A stretch of DNA of 64,000 bases from contig NZ_CBFFRJ010000006.1 of assembly GCF_965644225.1 (NCBI RefSeq), positions 12,346 to 76,345 of the forward strand, read 5' to 3'. The DNA is from CBFFRJ01 sp965644225 (GTDB taxonomy: Bacteria > Pseudomonadota > Gammaproteobacteria > Enterobacterales > Enterobacteriaceae). The position numbers and the translations under genes are program-made. This document shows positions 35,093 through 44,075 of this stretch, piece by piece. The notes beneath the pieces are model-generated. The model worked only from the letters and a program-made list of their open reading frames with translations, did no database searches and was not told the DNA's origin. Positions within the stretch are counted from its first letter, which is position 1, and every line of letters starts with the position of its first letter.

Positions 35093-36508
35093 ATGTCAGA
35101 CACAATAAAAGCGGCGTTACAGGGCCGCCTTGAGACCATGAAAACCGCACAGTTGCAGGCCGGCCCTGCCAGCGCGGCGCTGCGTCAGGATCGCCTGCTG
35201 CGTTCGGCAAAACTGATAACGGATAATCATCGGATGATTAGCGAAGCGCTCAGCCAGGATTTCGGCCATCGCAGCGAGTATCAGTCCCTTATCGCGGATA
35301 TGGCGACGACGGTAACCATGCTGCGTCATTCCGCTGAGAACGTCAGCGAGTGGATGCAGCCGGAGTCCGTTGAGGCGCCATACCCTGGCATGCAGGCGTG
35401 GATTGAGCCACAGGCCAAAGGGGTGGTCGGCATTATCAGCCCGTGGAATTTCCCCATCAATCTGGCGTTCGGGCCGCTGGCGGGGGTATTTGCCGCGGGC
35501 AATACCGCCATGCTTAAACCCTCTGAGCTGACGCCGCATACTTCAGCCCTGCTGGCGCGTCTGATTGCGCAGTACTTCAGCCCGGATGAGCTGAGCGTGG
35601 TGCTGGGGGATGCCGACGTTGGTCAGGCCTTCAGCGGTCTGCCATTCGACCATCTGGTCTTTACCGGTAGCTCCACCGTCGGTAAACACGTGATGCGTGC
35701 GGCGGCGGAAAACCTGGTACCCGTCACGCTGGAACTGGGGGGCAAATCGCCGGTGGTTATCGATAAAGATGCTGATATTGCGCAGGCCATCGAGAGAACG
35801 CTGACGGTCAAAACCTTTAATGCCGGGCAGATCTGCCTTTCGCCTGATTATCTGCTGGTTGCTGAGGAAAGCGTTCCGGCGGTGGTCGAGGCGGCGAAGG
35901 TCTTTATGGCCAACAGCTTCCCCGCCATTCAGGCGAATCCGGACTACACCGCCATCATCAGCCCGCGCCATTTTGAGCGCCTGGTGATGCTGCTCGATGA
36001 TGCACGGCGCAAAGGGGCCACCCTCATCAGCCTGGCGCCTGAAGGCGAAGCGGTTTTCGATGCGGCCACGCGCAAAATTGCGCCTCATCTGGTGCTCGAT
36101 GTGAATGACAACATGCTGATCATGCAGGAAGAGATTTTTGGTCCGCTGCTGCCGGTTAAAACCTACACCACCGGTGATGAGGCAATCGCATGGATTAATG
36201 CCGGGCCGCGTCCGCTGGCGGCGTATTACTTCGGTAACGATACGGCCCGCCAGGCGCACTTTATCGCCAGTACGACCTCCGGTGCGGTGGTCATTAATGA
36301 CGTAATGACCCATGCCTCTATCGACAGTCTGCCCTTTGGTGGCGTGGGCGCATCGGGTATGGGGGCGTATCACGGCATCCATGGCTTCAGAAGCTTTAGC
36401 CATCACAAACCGATTGTGGTGCAGAGCGCGGAAGGGACGTCAAACCTGAGACTACGCGCGCCTTATCAGGACAAAAAAGCGGCTATTGAGACATTTTTGC
36501 AAAGCTGA
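35093..36508 (+). CDS. Coniferyl-aldehyde dehydrogenase-like NAD(P)-dependent aldehyde dehydrogenase
   Basis: This 471-residue aldehyde dehydrogenase of the CalB branch oxidises aldehydes to acids. IISPWNFPINLAFGP forms the NAD-binding region, the general-base glutamate is in LELGGKSP, and the catalytic cysteine is in FNAGQICLSPDY. The EEIFGPLLPV and FGGVGASGMGAYHG motifs are intact. ATG at 35093 gives MSDTIKAAL; a longer frame from 35042 would run into the promoter region. It is the first gene of a three-gene + strand set facing the LysR gene. Confidence 0.88.
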   Translation: MSDTIKAALQGRLETMKTAQLQAGPASAALRQDRLLRSAKLITDNHRMISEALSQDFGHRSEYQSLIADMATTVTMLRHSAENVSEWMQPESVEAPYPGMQAWIEPQAKGVVGIISPWNFPINLAFGPLAGVFAAGNTAMLKPSELTPHTSALLARLIAQYFSPDELSVVLGDADVGQAFSGLPFDHLVFTGSSTVGKHVMRAAAENLVPVTLELGGKSPVVIDKDADIAQAIERTLTVKTFNAGQICLSPDYLLVAEESVPAVVEAAKVFMANSFPAIQANPDYTAIISPRHFERLVMLLDDARRKGATLISLAPEGEAVFDAATRKIAPHLVLDVNDNMLIMQEEIFGPLLPVKTYTTGDEAIAWINAGPRPLAAYYFGNDTARQAHFIASTTSGAVVINDVMTHASIDSLPFGGVGASGMGAYHGIHGFRSFSHHKPIVVQSAEGTSNLRLRAPYQDKKAAIETFLQS

Positions 36509-36551
36509 TTCAGACCGCTAACAACATCGACATGATTCGCAGGAGAAAACA

Positions 36552-37229
36552 ATGAAAGTATTAATGGTACTGACATCCCACAGTGAACTGGGTAATACCG
36601 GCAACAAAACCGGCTTCTGGCTGGAGGAATTTGCAGCCCCTTATTATGCGTTCAAAGATGCGGGGGCTGAAGTGGTGCTGGTATCTCCGGCGGGCGGCCA
36701 GCCGCCGCTGGATCCAAAAAGTGACTTAGCGGATTTCCAGACCGAAATGACGTATCGGTTCAAAGCCGACCCCGCAGCACAATATGCGCTTGCTCACACT
36801 TTGAAGCTGGATACAGTGCGTCAGGAAGAGTTTGATACCCTGTTCTATCCGGGTGGTCACGGCCCGCTTTGGGATCTGGCTGAGTCAGCGGACTCAATTG
36901 CGCTGATTGAGGCCTTTGAGCGCGCTGACAAACCCATCGGCTTCGTCTGCCACGCCCCTGGCGTGCTGCGCCACGTGAAAGCCGCATCGGGGGAGGCGCT
37001 GATCAAAGGCCGCAGAGTGACCGGTTTTACCAACGGTGAAGAGGCCGATGTGGCGTTGACCGACATCGTCCCTTTCCTGATTGAAGATGAGTTTATTGCT
37101 CTGGGTGCTGACTACCAGAAGGGTCCGAACTGGGCGCCGTTCATCGTTGAAGACGGAAAACTCATTACCGGCCAGAACCCCGCCAGCTCCGAAGGCGTGG
37201 CAAAAGCCTTACTCGCGATACTGCGTTGA
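36552..37229 (+). CDS. DJ-1/PfpI (type 1 glutamine amidotransferase-like) protein
   Basis: This 225-residue protein of the Hsp31/DJ-1 superfamily has the nucleophile-elbow cysteine in PIGFVCHAPGVLRHV and a YPGGHGPLWDLAE motif. Members of this group act as methylglyoxal glyoxalases or chaperones. It starts 43 bases after the aldehyde dehydrogenase with CAGGAG before its ATG, so co-transcription is likely. A role in handling reactive carbonyls is inferred from context. Confidence 0.85.
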   Translation: MKVLMVLTSHSELGNTGNKTGFWLEEFAAPYYAFKDAGAEVVLVSPAGGQPPLDPKSDLADFQTEMTYRFKADPAAQYALAHTLKLDTVRQEEFDTLFYPGGHGPLWDLAESADSIALIEAFERADKPIGFVCHAPGVLRHVKAASGEALIKGRRVTGFTNGEEADVALTDIVPFLIEDEFIALGADYQKGPNWAPFIVEDGKLITGQNPASSEGVAKALLAILR

Positions 37230-37295
37230 TAACTCTTCCGGCCATGACGTAAAGGTGCGTAATGGCCGGTTTTTGTAATTCAATCCGGAGATGTG

Positions 37296-38036
37296 ATGAA
37301 CGCAATTATTGATCTGTTTAATGACCATAAAAGCGAGCGTAGCTTTACTGATAAAGCCATTGATGACGCCACGCTTGAACGTATTATCAGCACGGCCTGG
37401 CGGGCGCCGACTTCCGTGCATTCCCAGCAGGTTTCCGTGGTGGTAACGCGCGATGCGCAGATGCGCGCAAAGATTTCTCAGATTGCGGGTGGTCAGCCGT
37501 GGATCGCCAAAGCCCCGGTATTCGTCACCTTTGTACTGGATATGCATAAAACCCGGACCGGGATGGCCTTAGCCGGCAATGAGCAGGTGGCGCATCAAAG
37601 CATCGAAAGCATTGTTGCAGGGGCGACCGACGTAGGAATTGCGCTGGGCTCGGTGATGGCGGCGGCCCGCTCTGAAGGTCTGAGCATTGTGCCGATTGGC
37701 GGCATCCGTCTGAAGCCACTGGAGCTGATCGCGCTGCTGGATTTGCCTGAACATACTTTCCCGGTTGCGGGTGTGGTCATCGGCCACGTCGATGTTCCCT
37801 CTCACCATAAGCCGCGTCTGCCGCTCGACACCTTCCGTCACGATGAAACCTACAAGACGGCGGGACTGGAAGAGAAAATTACCCGTTACAACCAGCAAAT
37901 GACCGAACACTGGCAGGCAACAGGCCGCACCGACGGTGATACCTGGAGCGCAAGCGTCAGCGGTTATTATCAGCATATCTATTTCCCTGACGTACTGCCC
38001 GCTATCTTAAAGCAGGGCTTCGGCGTCGATAAATAA
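37296..38036 (+). CDS. Nitroreductase-family flavoprotein (NfsA-like)
   Basis: This 246-residue FMN-dependent NAD(P)H oxidoreductase has conserved SERSFTDKAID and WRAPTSVHSQQ (FMN phosphate binding), GLSIVPIGGIR, and a C-terminal tail of the NfsA/FRP group. Such enzymes reduce quinones, nitroaromatics or flavins. ATG at 37296 with GGAG five bases upstream was chosen over a GTG one codon earlier. It completes the LysR-facing gene set. Confidence 0.85.
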   Translation: MNAIIDLFNDHKSERSFTDKAIDDATLERIISTAWRAPTSVHSQQVSVVVTRDAQMRAKISQIAGGQPWIAKAPVFVTFVLDMHKTRTGMALAGNEQVAHQSIESIVAGATDVGIALGSVMAAARSEGLSIVPIGGIRLKPLELIALLDLPEHTFPVAGVVIGHVDVPSHHKPRLPLDTFRHDETYKTAGLEEKITRYNQQMTEHWQATGRTDGDTWSASVSGYYQHIYFPDVLPAILKQGFGVDK

Positions 38037-38097
38037 CCACCGGCGCGCCGTCTTTTTGCAGGCAGAAATCCCTGGAAATGATGCCTGCACGGACAGT

Positions 38098-38133
38098 CCC
38101 CTCGCCCCTGCGGGAGATGGCCGGGGCGAGGGG
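38098..38133. terminator. Strong palindrome between the nitroreductase gene and nrdF
   Basis: CCCCTCGCCCC (38098-38108) and GGGGCGAGGGG (38123-38133) form a perfect 11-pair stem between convergent genes. AAAAATG follows on +. It may serve as a shared terminator and resembles the dispersed CCCTCTCC elements in base content. Confidence 0.55.
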
Positions 38134-38182
38134 AAAAATGCCGCTCTGATGGTTATTCCGCGCATCGCCCGGGGGAATGATG

Positions 38183-39145
38183 TTAAAAATTCCAGTCCTC
38201 GTCTTCTGTCTCGACGGCTTTGCCCATCACATAGGATGAACCGGAGCCTGAGAAGAAGTCATGGTTTTCATCGGATCCTGGGGAGAGTGCGGCGAGGATC
38301 GTCGGATTTACCGTCGCCATTTCAGCCGGGAACAGCGGCTCATAGCCAAGGTTCATCAGCGCCTTGTTGGCGTTGTAGCACAGGAAAGCTTTTACATCCT
38401 CCTCCCAGCCAGAACCGGCGTACAGATCCTCGGTATAGGTTACCTCGTTATCATAGAGATCCATCATCAATTCCAGCGCGAAATTCTTCAGTTCTTCACG
38501 CTTCTCATTGCTGATTTTTTCCAGCCCTTTCTGATACTTATATCCAATGTAATAGCCATGTACCGCTTCGTCGCGAATGATTAGACGGATAAGGTCAGCG
38601 GTATTGGTCAGCTTGCCGCGACTTGACCAGTGCATCGGTAGCCAGAAGCCGGAATAGAATAAAAATGACTCCAGAAAAACGCTGGCGATTTTCTTTTTCA
38701 GCGGATCTTCAGCACGGTAATACTCAAGGATCAGCTGCGCTTTACGCTGCAACGCGCTGTTCTCTTCGCTCCAGGCATAGGCGGCATCCACGTCTTTGGT
38801 CTGGCAAAGCGTTGAGAAAATGGAGCTGTACGAACGGGCATGCACCGCCTCCATAAAGCTGACATTCGACAGTACCGCTTCTTCATGCGGCGTCAGGGCA
38901 TCGGCCATAAGGGTCGGCGCGCCGACGGTATTCTGAATGGTGTCCAGCAATGTCAGCCCGGTAAAGACGCGAATGGTCAGCTGTTGCTCCGCAGGCTCCA
39001 GCGTCTGCCAGGCCGGGATATCGTTCGACAGCGGCACCTTCTCCGGCAGCCAGAAATTGCTGGTCAGGCGATTCCAGACCTCAAGATCTTTATCGTCCTG
39101 AATTTTGTTCCAGTTAACTGCGCTAACGCGTGACAGTGGTTTCAT
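38183..39145 (-). CDS. nrdF: Class Ib ribonucleotide reductase beta subunit NrdF
   Basis: This radical-generating di-metal (Mn or Fe) subunit partners NrdE in reducing NDPs. It has 320 residues. The metal ligands are expected in PHEEAVLSNVSFMEAVHARSY and RLIIRDEAVHGYYIGYKY. The C-terminus ends VETEDEDWNF, the NrdE-docking tail. ATG at 39145 with GGAGAAG upstream was chosen; the longer frame overlaps nrdE in an unnatural way. It lies ten bases after nrdE. Confidence 0.97.
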   Translation of the reverse strand: MKPLSRVSAVNWNKIQDDKDLEVWNRLTSNFWLPEKVPLSNDIPAWQTLEPAEQQLTIRVFTGLTLLDTIQNTVGAPTLMADALTPHEEAVLSNVSFMEAVHARSYSSIFSTLCQTKDVDAAYAWSEENSALQRKAQLILEYYRAEDPLKKKIASVFLESFLFYSGFWLPMHWSSRGKLTNTADLIRLIIRDEAVHGYYIGYKYQKGLEKISNEKREELKNFALELMMDLYDNEVTYTEDLYAGSGWEEDVKAFLCYNANKALMNLGYEPLFPAEMATVNPTILAALSPGSDENHDFFSGSGSSYVMGKAVETEDEDWNF

Positions 39146-39155
39146 CCTCTTCTCC

Positions 39156-41300
39156 TTACAGCGCGCAGGACACGCAGCCCTCAATTTCAGTCCCTTCCAG
39201 CGCCAGCTGGCGCAGGCGAATGTAGTACAGCGTTTTGATACCTTTCTTCCACGCATAAATCTGCGCTCTGTTGATATCGCGCGTGGTGGCGGTATCCGGG
39301 AAGAACAGCGTCAGCGACAGCCCCTGATCCACATGGCGGGTGGCTTCGGCGTAAGTATCGATAATCTTCTCCGGGCCGATCTCATAGGCGTCCTGGTACA
39401 TATCCAGGTTTTCGTTGGTCATAAAGGGCGCCGGGTAATAAACGCGCCCGGTTTTGCCTTCCTTGCGAATTTCAATTTTTGACACAATCGGATGAATACT
39501 CGATGTGGCATGGTTGATGTATGAAATCGACCCGGTAGGTGGAACCGCCTGCAGGTTCTGGTTATAGATGCCGTGGCGCATCACATTCTCACGTAACTGC
39601 TCCCACATATTACGGTCAGGGATTGTGATGCCGCTGCGGGCAAAGAGCGCACGGACTTTCTCTGTTTTCGGCTGCCAGTTCCCTTGCAGGTACTGGTCAA
39701 AATACTCACCGCTGGCATAGCGCGACTGCTCGAACCCGGCAAAGCGCTGCTGGCGCTCGCGGGCCATCATCATGGAGGTGTTCAGCGCATGCCAGGTGAT
39801 GGTGTAGAAATAGAAGTTGGTTAAATCCAGCCCCGCTTCGCTGCCGTAAGCAATGCCTTCGCGCGCCAGATAGCCGTGCAGATTCATCTGCCCAAGGCCG
39901 ATGGCGTGCGATGCCGCATTGCCTGCTTCCACCGATGGCACCGAACGAATATGGCTCATATTAGAGACGGCGCTTAAGCCGCGCACGGCGGTTTCTACGG
40001 TGCGGCCAAAGTCGGGTGAGTCCATGGTGTGGGCGATATTCAGCGACCCGAGATTACAGGAAATATCATGGCCCACCGTGGCGTAATCAAGGTTCTCATC
40101 CAGGGTGGAGGCGCTGTTGACCTGCAAAATTTCTGAGCACAGGTTGCTCATATTGATGCGTCCGGCGATGGGGTTAGCGCGATTTACCGTATCTTCAAAC
40201 ATGATATACGGATAGCCGGATTCAAACTGGATCTCCGCCAGCCGCTGGAAGAAATCACGAGCATTAATATACTGTTTGCGCACCCGGTCATCGGCCACCA
40301 GTTGCTCATACATCTCGCTGACGGCGATATCGCCAAACGGCTTACCGTACAGACGCTCCACGTCGTAAGGGGAGAAGAGGGCCATTTCGCCATTCTCTTT
40401 CGCCAGACGGAAGGTGACATCCGGGATAACCACGCCCAGCGACAGCGTTTTGATGCGAATTTTTTCGTCGGCGTTTTCACGCTTGGTGTCGAGAAAACGC
40501 AAAATATCCGGGTGGTGCGCATTCAGATAGACCGCGCCAGCGCCCTGGCGAGCGCCAAGCTGGTTGGCATAGGAGAAGGCATCTTCCAGCATTTTCATCA
40601 CCGGGATCACCCCTGACGACTGGTTTTCAATGCGCTTAATCGGTGCGCCCGCTTCACGCAGGTTGGAGAGCAGGAACGCCACGCCGCCGCCGCGTTTGGA
40701 GAGCTGAAGGGCCGAGTTCACCGAACGACCGATGGACTCCATATTATCTTCAATGCGCAACAGGAAGCAGGAGACCAGCTCGCCGCGCTGCTTCTTACCG
40801 CAGTTGAGAAAGGTCGGAGTGGCTGGCTGGAAGCGGCCGGAAAGGATCTCATCCGTTAACTGCCGGGCCAGGAGTTTATCGCCCTGCGCCAGGGTTAATG
40901 CCACCATACACACCCGATCCTCAAAATGTTCGAGGTAGCGTTTGCCGTCGAAGGTTTTCAGCGTGTAACTGGTGTAGTACTTCCACGCGCCGAGGAAGGT
41001 CTGGAAGCGGAAACCGCTGGCGTGCGCATGGGCAAACAGGTCGACCACGAAAGCGCGGTCATAACGCCCCAGCACGCTTTCGTCGTAATACTCTTCCTGC
41101 ACCAGATAATTAAGCCGTTCATCCTGACTGGCAAAGGCCACCGTATTGGGCAGCACGTGATTTTTGTAGAACGCCTCTACGGCCTGATGGTCTTTATCGA
41201 ACTGAATGTGACCTGCTTTATCGTACAGGTTTAGCATGGCATTCAGCGCATGGTAATCGGGCGTGGTTTGCGTCACGCGCTCTGCGGTTGTCGTTGCCAA
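39156..41300 (-). CDS. nrdE: Class Ib ribonucleotide reductase alpha subunit NrdE
   Basis: This 714-residue catalytic subunit converts ribonucleoside diphosphates to deoxy forms using the NrdF radical and NrdH as reductant. Active-site cysteines are visible in NCGKKQRGELVSCFLLRIE and in SNLCSEI, and the C-terminal redox pair in EIEGCVSCAL. It overlaps the end of nrdI by 28 bases within nrdHIEF. The class Ib system supports growth under iron limitation or oxidative stress in E. coli. Confidence 0.98.
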   Translation of the reverse strand: MATTTAERVTQTTPDYHALNAMLNLYDKAGHIQFDKDHQAVEAFYKNHVLPNTVAFASQDERLNYLVQEEYYDESVLGRYDRAFVVDLFAHAHASGFRFQTFLGAWKYYTSYTLKTFDGKRYLEHFEDRVCMVALTLAQGDKLLARQLTDEILSGRFQPATPTFLNCGKKQRGELVSCFLLRIEDNMESIGRSVNSALQLSKRGGGVAFLLSNLREAGAPIKRIENQSSGVIPVMKMLEDAFSYANQLGARQGAGAVYLNAHHPDILRFLDTKRENADEKIRIKTLSLGVVIPDVTFRLAKENGEMALFSPYDVERLYGKPFGDIAVSEMYEQLVADDRVRKQYINARDFFQRLAEIQFESGYPYIMFEDTVNRANPIAGRINMSNLCSEILQVNSASTLDENLDYATVGHDISCNLGSLNIAHTMDSPDFGRTVETAVRGLSAVSNMSHIRSVPSVEAGNAASHAIGLGQMNLHGYLAREGIAYGSEAGLDLTNFYFYTITWHALNTSMMMARERQQRFAGFEQSRYASGEYFDQYLQGNWQPKTEKVRALFARSGITIPDRNMWEQLRENVMRHGIYNQNLQAVPPTGSISYINHATSSIHPIVSKIEIRKEGKTGRVYYPAPFMTNENLDMYQDAYEIGPEKIIDTYAEATRHVDQGLSLTLFFPDTATTRDINRAQIYAWKKGIKTLYYIRLRQLALEGTEIEGCVSCAL

Positions 41301-41683
41301 AATTCGCTCACTCCTTTACGCACGTTTTCAAGATCTTGCTGAGTTCCCATCAGCTCAAAACGATAGAGATATGGCACGCTGCACTTTTGCGCGACCACAT
41401 CTCCCGCTCGTCCGTAAGCTTCACCAAAGTTACGGTTGCCGGAAGCAATCACCCCGCGGATCAGGGCGCGATTATGCGAGTCGTTAAGAAAGCGGATGAC
41501 CTGGCGCGGCACTGCGCCTGCTGTACCGCCGCCGCCGTAGCTGGGAACCACCAGAATATAGGGTTCGTCTACCCGGATACGCTCGCGCTCATTAAGAGGA
41601 ATGCGGATTGCCGGCAAACCCAGACGCTCAATAAACCGCTGAGTGTTTTCCGAGCTACTGGAGAAGTAGACGAGTTGGCTCAT
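41273..41683 (-). CDS. nrdI: Flavodoxin-like NrdI
   Basis: NrdI is a small flavodoxin that supplies the oxidant needed to build the dimanganese-tyrosyl radical of NrdF. It has 136 residues, as in E. coli. The FMN loop is FSSSSENTQRF, with PSYGGGGTAG and SGNRNFGEAYGRAG around the flavin. Its ATG overlaps the nrdH stop by four bases. Confidence 0.97.
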   Translation of the reverse strand: MSQLVYFSSSSENTQRFIERLGLPAIRIPLNERERIRVDEPYILVVPSYGGGGTAGAVPRQVIRFLNDSHNRALIRGVIASGNRNFGEAYGRAGDVVAQKCSVPYLYRFELMGTQQDLENVRKGVSEFWQRQPQSA

Positions 41684-41925
41684 GCGCTGGCAACGCGTGG
41701 CGCTGACTGCAGACGGTTAATCATATCCGGGCGAAAACCGGACCACTGGGTTTCACCTGCAACGACCACCGGTAACTGACGAAAACCCATCGCACGCAGC
41801 TCATCTGCCGCATCCGGAACCAGGTCAACGTTCACCATTTCAAATTCAAAACCACGACTTTCCATTGCTCGTTTGGTGGCGTGGCACTGCACACAGTCGT
41901 TTTTTGTGTAAATGGTAATGCGCAT
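41680..41925 (-). CDS. nrdH: Glutaredoxin-like NrdH redoxin
   Basis: NrdH is an 81-residue thioredoxin-like electron donor for NrdEF, with the redox motif CVQC at residues 11-14 and the thioredoxin-fold cis-proline region FRQLPVVVAG. It heads the nrdHIEF operon. Its upstream region carries paired NrdR boxes. Confidence 0.97.
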   Translation of the reverse strand: MRITIYTKNDCVQCHATKRAMESRGFEFEMVNVDLVPDAADELRAMGFRQLPVVVAGETQWSGFRPDMINRLQSAPRVASA

Positions 41926-41998
41926 GATTCGTATTTCCAGTTAGAATGAAGGAACGGCGCGAAAGGTCGCGTCAGTAGTGTCTTTGTTGCTAACAGGA

Positions 41999-42045
41999 AT
42001 ACTAGATGTAGTTGATAAAACTTTCAACCACACAAGATATAGGAA
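41999..42045 (-). promoter_or_regulatory. Paired NrdR boxes upstream of nrdHIEF
   Basis: ATACTAGATGTAGTTG (41999-42014) and ACACAAGATATAGGAA (42030-42045) each match the NrdR consensus ACACTATATATAGTGT at 11 of 16 positions. They start exactly 31 bases apart, about three helical turns, the spacing known for NrdR operators. They lie 75-120 bases upstream of nrdH. Confidence 0.72.
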
Positions 42046-42123
42046 ATTGAGATTAATTTATCCTGGATGATTAGCGCGGCGGGAAGGGTGTGGCATACCT
42101 GTAATTCGTGGCTTTCAGCCAAT

Positions 42124-42155
42124 AAAAACCCCGCACGCCAGCAGCGAACGGGGTT
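42124..42155 (-). terminator. Intrinsic terminator of ygaM
   Basis: On the minus strand AACCCCG and CGGGGTT (42149-42155 and 42127-42133) form a stem followed by TTTTTATT, about 20 bases after the ygaM stop. Confidence 0.85.
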
Positions 42156-42173
42156 GAAAGAGCGGAAAATCCG

Positions 42174-42500
42174 TTAGCGGCGAAGGCTAATCAGCGCGCC
42201 GAGGATAATACCGACGGCCGCCGCCGCCCCCAGGGTGTGCAGCGGTTTTTCCCGCACAAATGAGCCTGCGCAGCCAACGGCATCACGTGCCGCCTGGTGA
42301 ACACGCGAGTGTCCGTTCAGACGCGCTCTGGTCTCCCTTAACAGCGTCTGCGCTTTACGTCGCGCGGCATCCGCTTCTTCTTTCGCATCACTGCCAAGAG
42401 ATTTAAGGACATCTTCCAGGCTATCCGCCAGTTGATGGACGTCATTCTGGATATCCGCAACGCCCTCGTCGACATCTGCGCGATTAGGTCTGTTAAACAT
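42174..42500 (-). CDS. ygaM: YgaM, DUF883 membrane-anchored ribosome-binding-type protein
   Basis: The 108-residue protein is of the YqjD/ElaB/YgaM family: a helical, charged N-terminus (VADIQNDVHQLADSLEDVLKSL) and a C-terminal membrane segment (GAAAAVGIILGALISLRR). Family members associate with stationary-phase ribosomes and tether them to the inner membrane. It is monocistronic with its own terminator. Confidence 0.93.
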   Translation of the reverse strand: MFNRPNRADVDEGVADIQNDVHQLADSLEDVLKSLGSDAKEEADAARRKAQTLLRETRARLNGHSRVHQAARDAVGCAGSFVREKPLHTLGAAAAVGIILGALISLRR

Positions 42501-42663
42501 CGGAACCTCCTTTGTTTTCGAAGAGAATTTCAGTTTAGACCATATTTCTACCCCGTCAGGACCCGATCGGCCATTTCCCCGCGTTTATGGACTTTTCTGA
42601 AAGCAGCGCTAATGCTGAGTAATGTAAGGTTGCGATGCAGTAAAAAGATGACGAGGAAAAAAT

Positions 42664-43008
42664 ATGTATTTACGACCCGATGAGGTGGCGCGCGTTCTGG
42701 AAAAAGTAGGCTTTAGAATGGATGTGGCGACGACGAAAACCTATGGCTATCGCCGTGGCGACAACTATGTGTATGTGAACCGGGAGGCGCGGATGGGACG
42801 CACTGCGCTGGTCATTCACCCTACGCTGAAAGAACGAAGTTTGTCACTGGCGGAACCGGCCTCTGATATCAAAACCAGCGACCACTATCAGAACTTCCCG
42901 CTCTGGTTAGGTGGGGATGCGCAGGAGCATTACGGTATTCCACATGGCTTTAGTTCACGCATGGCGCTGGAGCGCTATTTGTCGGGGCTTTTCGACGAAA
43001 TTCAATAA
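42664..43008 (+). CDS. ygaC: YgaC, DUF2002 family protein
   Basis: The 114-residue soluble protein has the conserved MYLRPDEVARVLEKVGF start and NREARMGRTALVIHPTLKER. Its function is unknown, though it is reported as Fur-controlled in E. coli. No convincing Fur box was seen here. The gene starts 163 bases from divergent ygaM and converges on alaE. Confidence 0.93.
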   Translation: MYLRPDEVARVLEKVGFRMDVATTKTYGYRRGDNYVYVNREARMGRTALVIHPTLKERSLSLAEPASDIKTSDHYQNFPLWLGGDAQEHYGIPHGFSSRMALERYLSGLFDEIQ

Positions 43009-43011
43009 ACA

Positions 43012-43033
43012 GTGACAGGCCCGGGCCTGTCAC
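43012..43033. terminator. Perfect palindrome between convergent ygaC and alaE
   Basis: GTGACAGGCCC (43012-43022) is followed directly by its exact complement GGGCCTGTCAC (43023-43033), giving a 22-base perfect inverted repeat. No T-run is present. It is likely a shared 3' hairpin. Confidence 0.65.
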
Positions 43034-43039
43034 CTTCAC

Positions 43040-43486
43040 TCAGGCTTTTGCCTGCTGGTAGCTTACTTTAAACAGGCGACGGCAGTAATCCAGGAAGTAG
43101 CCGTACACCGCCCCCATCATCATCGACAGCACAATGTTGGAGCTCACCGCCGCGATAATCTGCTGCCAGTCTGCCCCAACCGTTAACAGGATGGCGACAT
43201 ACACCGGCGACTGAAAGGTGACATAGGCCAGAATATCGGCCAGGTTGCGCATCCAGCTTGCCGGACTGAGCCGACGCGCCTGACGAATAAACGCATCGCG
43301 GTAAAAGCCATAAGGCCAGGCAATAATGATGTTAACCGGGATGGCAACCAGGCGAGATGAAAGCGACTGCTCGAAAGTCATTCCGGAGAGGAAAATTTCA
43401 ATCAGCATGTTCACTACCGAACAATAGACAACCATTGCAAAGGTGTCTGCCACGGCATGGCGCAGGCGGGACTGCGAAGAGAACAT
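43040..43486 (-). CDS. alaE: L-alanine exporter AlaE
   Basis: This 148-residue inner-membrane protein exports L-alanine and limits its intracellular level. Four hydrophobic segments are visible, with FSSQSRLRHAVADTFAMVVY at the start and YGFYRDAFIRQARR between segments 2 and 3. It is transcribed away from the long gap at 43487-44075. Confidence 0.94.
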   Translation of the reverse strand: MFSSQSRLRHAVADTFAMVVYCSVVNMLIEIFLSGMTFEQSLSSRLVAIPVNIIIAWPYGFYRDAFIRQARRLSPASWMRNLADILAYVTFQSPVYVAILLTVGADWQQIIAAVSSNIVLSMMMGAVYGYFLDYCRRLFKVSYQQAKA

Positions 43487-44075
43487 GGTACTGCTCCTTG
43501 ATAAGGCAACTATTTAGCGAATTTAAAACGATTGCCAGCAGTTTGCCGGGCTTCGTTGATTGGCGATAGGTTATCCTTCTGGATATAAACTAACAACTAG
43601 CTAATAATTTTTATTTATTCTTAAAAACTGGATAAATAGCTCTGCGATTGTCTGTTTTTTGCGCATTTCATTATTTTAATTGGGATATAAGAAAAATTTA
43701 CTCAATATCATAATGTTATGGTGATAATGAGCAGGTATGCGCATATCCAATGATCAGCCGTCGGCAGCTTTCAGCCAACTATCCTTTGCTGTTGAGCGTA
43801 AAATAACCAGTAGCATTTTTTGTGCTGCAATAAGGTGTTTTGTAGTGTTTAGTTCTGATTTATCGTTTGGTTAGTTATGCGTGATTTGTGCATAAAAAAA
43901 TATTATGCGTAATGATGGCTGTACGTCAGGTCTGGCGGTGATTGAGAAAGTGTTGTTTTGCGTAAAAGAGGGTAAAAGGCCAGGGTTGAGTGGGTGACGT
44001 TACGTACAATGACTATGCTTTAACCTTAGATCCTTTTTTATAATGAGTTCTGTTTTCACCTGCACTGGAGACGTT
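43487..44075. other. 589-base AT-rich gap at the position of E. coli stpA
   Basis: In E. coli, stpA and the ygaVP genes lie between alaE and yqaE. Here no H-NS-like frame or other gene is visible, only A+T-rich sequence with short imperfect repeats. The promoters of alaE and yqaE must be here. Confidence 0.6.

Noticed and set aside
35543..36406. 287-codon frame antisense to the aldehyde dehydrogenase
   Set aside because: It is a shadow of a gene with all catalytic motifs intact on the other strand.
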